Shown: in pieces, positions 34,801-45,500 of the stretch
Layout: each line of letters begins with the position of its first letter
Position numbering within the stretch: the first letter of the stretch is position 1
Origin: Cloeon dipterum
Taxonomy: Eukaryota > Arthropoda > Insecta > Ephemeroptera > Baetidae
Reading direction: 5' to 3'
Length of the DNA stretch: 64,000 bases
Assembly: GCF_949628265.1 (NCBI RefSeq)
Contig: NC_088787.1
Span: 33,530,844-33,594,843 of the forward strand
Translations under genes and position numbers: made by a program
The notes under the pieces: model-generated
Told to the model about the DNA's origin: nothing
Seen by the model: the letters and a program-made list of their open reading frames with translations, nothing else
Databases searched by the model: none

Positions 34801-37800
34801 TCATCGTCAACAAAGGTTGCGTTGTCGTGCTGCTCATAGTTTTCCTCTTTTTCAACAGCCTTTTTGGTAAGTTCCTAATATCATAGAAAAAAATATTTGA
34901 ACCATCTCAAATTGAATTATGACAGACTCACATGTAGCAAATTTTCTGCTTGCAGAGTAAAATGCATTTCTTTGTTGTTCAGCCAGTGCAGAATGAAGTT
35001 CGGCTCCTGGTCAGGATCAGCTGTGATCAGACTTGGAACCAGCGGAATATCTGGAACAAAATTTAGAGCATTTTCAATTACAAAGTATACCAAAAGAAAA
35101 CTTACTAACAGAGTTGTACTTTTCTACTGTAAATGACACTTGCTCGCTTGAAAGTAAATATAACAGCGAAAAATCTCACCGGTTTCAGCGTTAATGCTGG
35201 CGGCCAAGTGGAAATGCAGACCAGTTGTAAGACCAGTGCCTTGGAATCCATAATTGTGGAAATCGTGCACGCTGAAGGTCGAAGGAAGTGTTGGAATGGG
35301 GCCAGCCAAGCTCGGAGAAGAGTTGTGGCTCTTGGCATGCCGGCGAATGTGGAAACAAGTCCTTCAAACAGAAATAAGATTTGGAAAATGTCCATAGGAA
35401 TAATTTGCTGGTGATTAGAGCTGTCAAAAATAGCGCCACGATAGTCTCATGAACCAATCTTCAACATTTTTTTTTTTTTTTTTTTTAGAAAATTCTGCGT
35501 GTATCTTTCAAAATAAATAAATAAGGCGAATGTCGTACTTCATGTGTTTCAGCCTTTGCATGATTCGGTGCTTGTGCCTGTGAGTGCGGAATTTCGGGTT
35601 TTGGGCAGCCAGAGGGTCGAACTGGCTCATGTTGACGAGGCCGTCGTCCGGCAACACAGTTTCCACCCATATTCGGCAAATGTTGTCCCGGCACGAGGTG
35701 ATCAGCATGTTGGCCACCGAACCCCTACGATTACGACATAATTATTCAATCTTTATGCTTGGAATCTGATCGCACTTTGGCATATATTTGCTTGTTTTCC
35801 TCCATGAGAGTTGCGTCACCGCTCTAGGGTGTGCAATGTAGACAAAACCGTATGTAAACTCGTTAATGGTGTGCGGGACTGAGGCGTTTCCATCAGTGCT
35901 TTTTGAAGGAAACAACACTGAAAGAAAAACAAGAGATAAGGGTTAAGAGAATACACTACATTTAACTTATGTATCGCTTTTTATAATATTTCTGTTGCCA
36001 TTGTTTAGGAGCATGGGTAGTTTGTTCTTTTTTCAACGGCATCAAGTATTGACAATTTTATTAATTGTCGACAGTGATAATTTTCAATTTTAATTGTGAC
36101 ATGCAAATAAAAAGATTTAAAAATACAAATTAGGTAGTTAATTACGTGTATTTTGAAAAAAAATCATCATGTTAATTTATTATTTATCTCTGTATCGTTT
36201 TGACAGTATGAATTCATTTTTTTCTTTCATTATTTTTATTATACCATGAATAGAGGCTGCAATTGACAGCTGAATCTAGTAGGTATAAAAAACACGACTT
36301 CCAGAGAGGAATGTCCTACTTTGGCTTCTCTTATAAAAAAAATTCTGACAAACACACATCAAATTCTCAACTAAACTCAGTGGACCATGAGATTAAAAAT
36401 ATAAAATCGGTCAAATTTTACAGGATGTTGATGTCAAAATTTGCAAGAATACATTTACATTACTCAAGATCTGATTAATTGACAGGTCAGTGATCTCATT
36501 CTTTTTATAAAAGGAAATCGAAAAACAAGAACAAATAGAGATACAAATTACAACTCATGTAGTTCTAGTGTTTACTACGCTGGTTAATGACAGTTGTGCT
36601 ACACAAGCTAGTAATAACTTGTTATTGATGAGGAAGGAAAAAATATCCGCAATGCAATAACACGCGCAGATAATAAGCACAATGAGTGACTCACAGGGTT
36701 TCTGCTCGAACCAGATTTTGACCAGTCTGTCGGCCCTGCCAGCAGTGGCGAATAGCGTGCCGTCGGCTGAGAAGGCCATGTGCACGGTCGGCGTGGCCGT
36801 CCTCTGCTTCCACACGCATTCCCAGCTGACCGCGGGTTGCTCCACATTGTTGTGGTTCGGCGAGGTCGGGGGTTGCTCGCTCACTTCCTCGCCAATTTCA
36901 AAGGTCACGGCTGGAAGGGCGAAGAAATAGATTTTTAACTCATAAAACGACTAGAATTTTCTTACTCCTGTTTTCGTCCTCCGAGGGAGGAGGGTAGTAG
37001 TGCCAGAGCTGGAGGACTTCGCCCCCAGTCAGCAGCCTGGTGCCTTCGATGTTCCACGACAGGGAACAGATGGCCGAGTCTGCTTGCAGGGTGGCAGTCT
37101 GCTTCCATTGGTAATCCAATTGCTGAAATCCAAATCAATTCTAAATAATAATAGTTGAGTTGATAAGCACTTAATTTTTATCTCTAATCACCGCAGCGAC
37201 AACAAATCGTTTAAATTACAGAGATTACATGAGGCTGAGTAATAGGCTCAGCTTGTGCTGGATTATTTTTATTTCAATTCTGTCTATTTTCTCACGTGTG
37301 TAAAAGAATTTTGCAACAGCGGGGTGGGCTCGAAAATGATGACTTTGTTGTCGTAAGCAGCCGCAATTTTGCCAGTGTCCGTGGAACAGTCGATGCAGCT
37401 GATCCTGATATAGTTATAGTTAGCGCCAGGGATGATCTGCACCCTTTCGAAGGTGCTGGCCAAGATCACTATGTTGCACCCAGCAGCGTATGCCTGAAAT
37501 AGACGAACAGACCTTTGGAGGAAAAGCTGTCAAAAATGTCAAACCCCCGAACGAGCAGCAGGAAAACGATTTAGGCCGTGTTATACGGTAATCACAGCGA
37601 AAATTCCTGATTAAAATTCAAAACAGGGCACAGGCCCATTTTCCATTCCAATACATTCATGAGGGGTCACAGTTGAAAGGGCCCCTGGGGGCCCCTTTAA
37701 ATCGCAAAAGTAGGTGTACCGTAAAGGGGACACCCTCGACGGAGCCGACGGCGAAGCAGTGATCGCCGGCATTGCAGGCGCCGCTGAGCACCTGGTGGCG

Positions 37801-37806
37801 GTTCAT
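19866..37806 (-). CDS. Rbcn-3A: DMXL / rabconnectin-3 alpha WD-repeat protein, 3,341 aa, 42 coding exons
   Basis: Exons 5'-3' (minus): 37720-37806, 37296-37493, 36966-37122, 36695-36910, 35776-35917, 35539-35724, 35180-35361, 34932-35050, 34787-34874, 34614-34734, 34396-34560, 33364-34018, 33090-33235, 32888-33032, 32675-32824, 32170-32613, 31551-31803, 31194-31497, 30415-30866, 30164-30358, 29517-29980, 28967-29318, 28564-28838, 28150-28413, 27571-27972, 27204-27420, 26990-27097, 26240-26833, 25650-26061, 25171-25313, 24861-25108, 23848-24322, 23261-23462, 22952-23201, 22472-22596, 22226-22397, 21942-22025, 21664-21724, 21396-21604, 20805-20949, 20528-20745, 19866-20066. The summed length is 10,026 nt and every phase closes. 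The N-terminal WD propeller region starts MNRHQVLSGA; the Rav1p-like core (from about residue 773, SELILWRVDAVGPLS) includes MDYMPDYGLFEASRIACPVL and FFSNDFTDDRWRKAALKNAF; the C-terminal WD repeats start QIKGLNFPGSHNPRFCQF (about 3037). DMXL proteins, with WDR7, form the metazoan RAVE-like complex that assembles V-ATPase on endosomes and synaptic vesicles. Acidic linkers lie at about residues 610-660 and 2170-2200. The length is close to what I recall for the fly DmX protein and longer than vertebrate DMXL. Confidence 0.93.
20067..20527 (-). other. DMXL intron 41
   Basis: GT-AG intron, AT-rich, nothing recognised. A GGTTCGATTC on the minus strand at about 20087-20097 resembles a tRNA B box but has no partner A box. 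Confidence 0.6.
20950..21395 (-). other. DMXL intron 39
   Basis: AT-rich GT-AG intron; I see nothing in it beyond splice signals. Confidence 0.6.
22597..22951 (-). other. DMXL intron 34
   Basis: AT-rich GT-AG intron; no further feature recognised. Confidence 0.6.
23463..23847 (-). other. DMXL intron 32
   Basis: AT-rich GT-AG intron; no further feature recognised. Confidence 0.6.
24323..24860 (-). other. DMXL intron 31
   Basis: AT-rich GT-AG intron, one of the longest in the gene; no repeat or RNA gene recognised. Confidence 0.6.
25314..25649 (-). other. DMXL intron 29
   Basis: AT-rich GT-AG intron with poly-A/poly-T runs; no further feature recognised. Confidence 0.6.
27091..27192. repeat. 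51-bp perfect tandem duplication containing a splice acceptor
   Basis: Two identical 51-bp units at 27091-27141 and 27142-27192. The first unit includes the 5' end of DMXL exon 27 and its acceptor (minus-strand TTTTTATCAACAG). The second unit places an identical acceptor 51 bp upstream in the intron. Only the exon-proximal acceptor keeps the frame open; the upstream copy would give a TAA within four codons. Confidence 0.95.
30867..31193 (-). other. DMXL intron 18
   Basis: AT-rich GT-AG intron; nothing else recognised. Confidence 0.6.
31804..32169 (-). other. DMXL intron 16
   Basis: AT-rich GT-AG intron; nothing else recognised. Confidence 0.6.
34019..34395 (-). other. DMXL intron 11
   Basis: AT-rich GT-AG intron; nothing else recognised. 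Confidence 0.6.
35918..36694 (-). other. DMXL intron 4
   Basis: The longest DMXL intron (777 bp). AT-rich, GT-AG. An open frame on the plus strand at 36263-36478 has no coding character. Long 5' introns are often where regulatory elements sit, but I see none by eye. Confidence 0.6.
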
Positions 37807-39527
37807 GGCGCCGCCCTAGAACTGTCCGGCCGCCGATCGAGTTTTCGTCCAGCTACACTCGGAGTACTCGGACAGCCGTGCGGACATTCCCACTGTTTTC
37901 TCAATCAACTTATTGAACGGGTCAGCTGAGTCTTAAAGACGACTGCGATGACCTCTGGCGGCGGCACCGCACTTCACTCACGATTTAAAGGGACAGTGCA
38001 ACAGTGCCTCTAACATTTGACGGACAAATTTCGAATCAGCTTTGCAAATTGGGATTGAAAAGCGTGGCGGGATTGGCGTTTATCTTTCAACCTGAGCATC
38101 ATGACATTAGATTACGAAATAGTCGGAATTAATTTTTTCCCTCGCGTCTGCTTTGTTTTTACTGTGTAGATTTTATTTTAGTATCCCCCCTCTCTTTGAA
38201 GATATTGATTCTCAATTCTCGTTCAGTAATTAAATTTAAAGGTCAAATACGATGAAAATATTTTTTCTGGCTAAACATTTTAAAAATTGGATTTGAAATC
38301 GAGAAAAAAAATTGCAGTGTTATTTTGCTTGGACTCAGGATGTTCTTTTAGTTTCATGTTAAATTATGTTGTTTATGATTTACCACTAGATTAAAATACG
38401 TCTTTGAGTCAAATAATTCGATATTTTAGTTTTTAGTGATTACAATCATGATTTTTTTAAATATATAAAAACTCACCTGAACTGAACTTACGCAGAAAAT
38501 TATGTTGAACAAAAATAGCAAAATCAAAACACAAGAATTGCGTTTGGGCAAAAATATTACAACACTAATTAAAATAACGATATCTAAATAATTATATAAA
38601 TGTTTTTAAAATTTAAATGTTTTAATCATTTCCACATCCCTACATTCGACCAGCACTGTGCAGCAATTTTTCGGGATTATAGTTGCTGCTTTTAAACGGC
38701 AGGTTTTTAAAAACCTAAAGTCCTATTTTAATCCACCACCTATAACCTCCACGGCGAGCAAACTAAATTTACACAAAGTATTACATTAATTTCAAACTGA
38801 AACTTTTTCGTGGACCTTTCTTGCAGCTCAAAATAAATAATTAAATAAGCTGCGTGTACCAAAAATTATTCTGGAATTCACTTTGAGGGAGAAACAAAAA
38901 TAATTAATTATTTTTGCTGTTGATTTTTCTCGTTTGGAAATGAAATGGTGGCAAAATTATAATCTGAGCAAACGAATTGAAATTTCTCTGTCATAGAACT
39001 GTTTAAAGCGAAAGTAAAAATTATGACCTTTGAAAATTTTATTTAATTAATTATTTGTGGACATTAAGCATAAATATTCAGTTCTGGTTCAGTTCAACTT
39101 TCCAATTCAAATGATTAGCCTCATAGAAAGGATTGTCAGGGGTTCAAATAGTAAGATTTCCCATCTAACTTAAACAAAACAGTAAAATATTATGTTTTTT
39201 AAAAGAGTGATACAGTTTTATTGCGCCTGTATGACCCTGGCGTCCCTCGTTCATTTTTAAAATATTTAAAATGAAATGTTCGCAGCAATATTTATAATAA
39301 TGGTATTCCCCCGATTTTGCCATGGACAAAAACAATGGGCATTTTCCCATTCGAATAAAAAACATTTTACTTTCGTGAGTGGTACTCGCAACTCCCTTGA
39401 CGGACTTCTTGATGATATAAAAGTAAGATAATGGCCGCGCGAGCTTATCTGCGGCGCGTACGTCTGATAGCAAATGCGAGCGATGCGTTGCGTGCAGAGC
39501 GAGATTACTCACGTCAGCTAGTTCGCG
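37807..39527. promoter_or_regulatory. Head-to-head intergenic region between DMXL and MYORG
   Basis: Contains the 5' leaders and promoters of both divergent genes. The DMXL side (37807-38000) is GC-richer; the middle (38100-39350) is AT-rich with no gene. On the MYORG side a TATA box is listed separately. Whether the two promoters share elements cannot be told from sequence. Confidence 0.5.
39416..39450 (+). promoter_or_regulatory. Candidate TATA box and GATA sites of the MYORG-like gene
   Basis: TATAAAAG at 39416-39423 lies 105 bp before the MYORG start codon (39528). It is flanked by AGATAA (39426-39431) and CTTATCT (39444-39450), which are GATA-factor consensus sites in both orientations. 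A start of transcription near 39447 would give a leader of about 80 nt. The position fits; no initiator motif is clear. Confidence 0.45.
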
Positions 39528-42500
39528 ATGGCACCTTGGAAGAAGCGGGCGTCGGGAAGCCGACAGTGGCTTATCAGCCAGTTTGATCCCGAGGCTGAGG
39601 AGCACGGACGCAGCGAGCAACCCGACCAATGCTGCCTCCGGATCGGTATAAAATACCTGCCGTGATTGCATGCAGTTAGTAATAATTATCAAATAATGTA
39701 TTCGTGACGCCTCCGCAGTCGTGTCGTTCATGCTGGTCATCACCGTGCTGCTGACCAGCGTGGCGCTGGCCACGCTCATCGCCGCGTCCATCGCGTCCGA
39801 TAGGAGCTGGCTGGAAGAATCCCCGGAGGAGGACCTCGTGCAGATCATGGCCGAGCTCAAATCTGTCTTCTACGAGAATACCATCCAGATTCTAGCCTCC
39901 AACACTTCAGCCATAGTCTCGCTGACAAGTAAAAAACAGAGCTAAATATATTGACAAAAATGAAGCAATAATTTTACTTTTTTAATGATTGGGCGTGAAA
40001 CAAAGGTATCGCTATAGAATTTTTATTTTATAAATCCCGGAAAACTCGAAATTTATATGTTAAATTAGTTTTATTAAGAACGATTTTCTTCAGAGAATTG
40101 ACCAGTTGCATAAACCCTTAGTGTTTGAAGCCGCCAATTAACAGATGGCGTACCACAGACTTTTTTAAAAAAATTTGTTTTAAGCGGTTTTAAGGCATTT
40201 TCGCTGCGATTTCAGACTCAATCTAGCTAATTTGCTTTTTTTAATTAATTTGCTAATTTTTGACGTGCTGAAAACCAAAATCGGTTCAGCCATTCGCCGT
40301 AGAAACGTTGGAAAAGATTTTTTTATTTCAATAAATAGTTTTTCACGATTCTACGGCGATTGGCTGAACCAATTTTGGTTTTCAGCACGTCAAAAATTAG
40401 CAAATTAATTGAAGAGTGCACAGTAGCTAGATTGAGTCTGAAATCGCAGCGGAAGTGCCTTAAAATCGAAAGTCTACGGTGGCGCCATCTGTTGGCGGCT
40501 TTGAACACTTAGGGTTTATGCAACTGGTGAATTAACAAATTATTTTACAAGTATATTGATTACCCAACTAATATTATATTTAATTCATATTTAAAGATCA
40601 TCTGAAGAGAATGTATCAATTATTATATTTTTTAGTTATTTAGAATCTCGATATCTATATATAGGTATTTTATTATGTATTAAATGTGGTTAAATTAATA
40701 AAAAAATTAATATTGGTAAATAAATTACAGAAAATTTAAGAGTAAAAGTCATTAAAAATTTAAAAAAAAAAATCATTCATAATTCCTTTGAGCTGCTCTT
40801 ATTAAATCTAGCAACAGATTAGTTACCTTTTGAAGCGATCGTATTTTAGTTTTGAATACTTTATAGTATGATGCTGCTTCGCTACATAATCCAGAATTTT
40901 ATAAAATGAAGACTAAAAGAGAGGGTTAAAAATAATTTACAAATGTTTCTTTTAACTATTCCTGAAGCTCACTTCATTTTATTCAAAACAGATTTAGTGC
41001 TAGACAGTTTCCAAGGACAGGACCAGAGTTTCTTGTTGTCAAAACAAATTTTCACTTAATTTAATTTATTTGTTATGAAAATGGTAAAATGGAAGAACCT
41101 TTTACATTTAAGTCATATCTTTTTTCGCCTGCAATAAATACACATGTCACGAACTTTCCAGGTCCCGTGGACACCCTGACAAGCCTCGCGTTTACCTTCG
41201 ATCATGGGTCATCCGAAACGCCCACGGACTGCTTGCAAGAAGTGGGCGACGTGCTGACGTGCCTGTCTTGGGGCGACAACGCGGCCCGGCTCACCACGGC
41301 CGAGCTGTCCGTCGCGTCCGGGACGCACTGCATGAACGTCAGCCTGGTGGGCTTGGGAGCGACGGCCTGCTTGTCGCTCGACGGCCGCCACGTGTACGCA
41401 GGACCTGTGGTGGACGCGCAAAAGTGGCCTGCGGAGCGCAACAGACGGTTCGAGCGCACGCCCTACCTCAGCGGCTACGATGGCCTCAAAGGCGTCGTCG
41501 AAAGGTACTGGCTCACCTCCGACGGCGCCGCTATCTTCGTCCCGGCACACGTGCCGCTCTTCTGGACCTTCAAAGATCAAAGGCGAGTGACTTATTAAGA
41601 AAATTCTCGGCGACACTGCATTTTTCAAATTAGTTCGAAGCCATCAAATTAATATGTATACGGAAAACTCGGCTTTGATCCGCATCTTTTAATACGCTCT
41701 CTCTCGCAAAATAAACCGGACATCAAAAACATTCTTGCAGAATGTGTTTTACGAGCTCTTTTGAGCCACCGTACTACCGCTCCGACGACAAGGAAAAGTT
41801 GGACCTGGTAGTGTGCAACGCCAAAGACACGCCGACCGTTCACAAAGCAGTGGCCAACGCGTTGCTGGGCAGGCCTGAGGCGGTGCTCAACCAGAACATG
41901 ATTCGCCTGCCGATATGGTCCACCTGGGCCAAGTACAAGGCGGATATTTCGCAGCTCTCCGTTGTCGACTACGCAACACAAATTGTCGAGCACGGATTTC
42001 CTGCCAGCCAAATCGAGGTAAAAATAAAATTGATTTATTTCATTTAAATCCCAATCATCGAGACAAAATCGTGAAATTTGAATTTAGTCTCAAAACTGTT
42101 TTTGCATTTTTATTTTGTGCCGTTAAAAATTAAACAATTTTTTGAGGAGAAAAACAAAAAACATAATTTTCAAAAAAAATGGATGGCAATTACGATTTCA
42201 TTTAGATCGATGACAAATGGGAATCATGTTACGGAGAGTCAGAATTCAACTTGGAAGCCTTTCCCGAACCGAAAGAAATGGTACAGCAGCTGCACGACCT
42301 TGGCTTCCACGTGACCCTGTGGACGCACCCTTTCGTGAACAGAATTTGCCCTGTCTTCGCGGACGCGGACGTTCAAAATTACATGGTGCAGGACGAAGGT
42401 GGCAACTCGTCCCAGGTGGCCTGGTGGAACGGCGAAGGGGGCCTCATTGACTTCAGCAACCCTGAGGCCGCTGCTTGGTTCACAGGACGGCTCCTCAGGA

Positions 42501-45500
42501 TAAAGGAGGACTACAAAATTGATGGTGAAATATTGAAAAGGCTAAAAATCTAATATTCAAAAAATAAATCATTTAACAGGAGTTTTAAAAACTCGTGAAA
42601 CTTTGTCGAAACATATTTTCATTTTTTTTCTTCAAATTGAAGATTGAGGAACGGTATTTTAATGAAAATTTATAAAAATAAATAGGTTTCAAATTCGATT
42701 GTGGTGACATGAGCTACGTACCTGCAAATGGCTCGCTGTACTCAAGCCGCAGCCAGCCGGCAGCCTTCACGAGGGCTTATGCGGAGGCAGCCGCACGCAC
42801 GGATAGTGTCGAAGGTCGTTTCTCTGAGATGCGGACAGCGTTCGGCACTCAGTGGCTCGGCATGGCTCTGCGGATGTCGGACAAGGAGAGCGTCTGGGAT
42901 GATGACGAGGGGCTGGCCACTTTGATTCCGACCCTGCTCACGCAAAACCTGGCTGGCTACTCGTATGTCATAGCGGACATGATCGGTGGCGACGCTTACG
43001 ACGATGTCGGCCCTGACAAGGAACTCTTCATCAGGTATTTTACTTTATACAATAAAATCATCTTGGCATAAATAAGGAACTGGGGGATAACAGCAAAAGG
43101 AAAGGTTTGTAAAAAGATGCAATTGAATAAAATCAAATATTTGGAAAAATTAAAGGAAAATTAATCGATTCTTTTCTATTTTTCAATGTAAAATTAAAAA
43201 CCCTGATTCTAATACTCGGATTAAACTTTCATTTCAAGATAAGATAAAATTTAGTATTTTTTGTAGTTAAGTCCTAAACAATATGAAACCTTCATTGTTA
43301 ATTATCTGTTAACATTTGAATTTCCCTTAAGTTTGGGGAGGAAAATTATTTAATAAATGTTTTGGATTATATTTTTAGAAAAAAATCAGCAATTTTCCAT
43401 CTTTAGCAGCTAACCTCATTAAAATTCAATTTGCAAGGTGGATGCAGGTGGCCACTTTCATGCCAATCATGCAGTTTTCCCTGCCGCCGTGGGACTTCGA
43501 CCAAGAGGTATGCGTTTTTATGTGTACTTCTCGCCCTCATCCCGCTGCTCTTTTTCGCAATCGGACGCTTCGCGCGAGGCTGATTTATGCAGTCGGTGGA
43601 GCACGTGCGTCGCGCAGGTTGCCTACTCGCGCTATAAATAAGTGATGAAGTCGGTGGGCTTTTGGCCTAGTTTGCCGCCACCGCTGGTCGACTGGAAACT
43701 GGCAGCGTTGTTATCTTGCTCATTCCGGTCGGTGAAATGCTGAAAACGTGATCCCATAATGCGCGGAAATTACACTTGTTGAAGTAGTTATTCCACGACG
43801 GTGAAATTTATTATTTACATTTTCCCTATTTCTTGCGTATTCATTCTGCACGTTTCTCGTTTCTTTGATGACTTACGATGCAAAATTTTCTAAAAATTTA
43901 TTACTTTGATTAAAATCAACACAGAAAAAAGACAGAATTTCTTGCTTACTAATTTTGCAACTCGAGATAAGTGGAGATAAGAGAGTTTTAATTAAAATCA
44001 GGAGTATGAGTGGAATTTAATATGTCTCTCTCAGTGCTTGCAAACACAGCCCTTATTTGATCTAGAGGGAGAGGTGGCAAACAGTTATATCATGCTTCTT
44101 AAGAACACATCACTGTCGAGTTACGAAATTTGTAATTTTAAAGCTCTGTTCGAAATTACAGCATTTGTTTTTAATGATAATTTTCAGATATAAATATTAA
44201 TCATTTTTTTAAAAACCTAATTTGCCAGTTCCTTTTACAATTTTTATTTGAATATTTTAGGAAAATAGTTGGAGAAAATCTTGCATAATATCTTTAAGTT
44301 TAAAATCTACAGCATAAAATATTTTGAGCTTTCTATCGAAACAAAATGGATATTTTATGTTTTTTGTTACCGAGTTGATTGGACAATAAAACCGAAGCAA
44401 TTTTGCAGATTAAGGTAAACAGCAAACTTCCTCCCAAAACAATTTTCTCAAAATGAGAAGAAAAACAACCCCTCCACCAAATATCTGCCGTCATTTAGCA
44501 GGGCAAATTTGATTAGAGTCATCAAAATTCTGCGGTGCGTGCCAGTGTTTGCCAAAGGGCTGCAAATCTGCGTGCTTGGAGTAATTTGGCGATCTGTTTT
44601 GCCGGCAGACCGTGGAGATTGCGAGGAAGCTGGTGGCGCTGCACGTGGAGCTGGCCGACGTCTTCTACGCGCTGGCGAGACAAAGGGCCGCGAGCGGAAT
44701 TCCAATCAATCTGCCCGTGTGGTGGATTGAGCCGCACGACTCAATAGCCCAAACCATCGACTCAGGTAAAAATCTGGTCGAGCGCCGATAAATTTGCGCC
44801 GGCCCGTTTATTCAATAGAGGCGTCTTCTTCTCCTTTCTCTCTCGCTTTCGCCGAAAAGGAATTGAGCGGTGCCGCGCACGAACGAAGAGGTTACTTGCC
44901 ACCGACGGCCGTCGCTCTTTTTGCCCTGTTGAAAGATTGCACGGCGCGGCGAATTCTTGAGGGTCGTAAAATTTCATCAGGCCCGAATTCCTTGCAACTC
45001 ACCGCTCCGGCTCTTTATGAAACTTTTAGCCGGGCGGTGTTAATCGATCAAGTCTGCAGAGACACGCATAAAAATGATTAAACTTTCGGCGAGCCCTGCT
45101 ACGCTGCTTTTGGGCGAAATAAAAATTCAATTTGGGTAATGCGGCCACTTTCCTTTCCGCCTGTTTGTGCCTCGCAGCAGCACGCTGAACTATAAAATTT
45201 AATGGATTGCGCACCCTTTCGTGTCATTCTGCCGTTAAAAGAATTACCGAAAATTATTGAAATTTAATTTCACCATAAAATTGCGATAAATTCATGCAAC
45301 CCATATTGGAACATGTAAAAATGTGTTCTCAGGGACTTTTCAATTTCTTTTGAATTTTAGCCGCAGTCAAAGCCATTAAAATTGTTTGTGAGGCTGTTTA
45401 AAACCTCAAATTATCTATCTTGAGAAATTCCTTAGTTTTTGAAGCCACTAAAAGTGGCACACCACTTTAGTTTCAATTTTAGAGAAGGTTTCGCCCTGCT

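Noticed and set aside
39165..39860. 231-codon minus-strand open frame over the MYORG promoter and first exons
   Set aside because: Antisense to two exons with the correct MYORG phase and membrane segment; no domain and no splice logic.
41583..41600. A standard GT donor (GTGACT) for the third MYORG exon
   Set aside because: It gives phase 0, which leads to an in-frame TGA eight codons into the next exon; the GC donor four bases upstream keeps the conserved frame.
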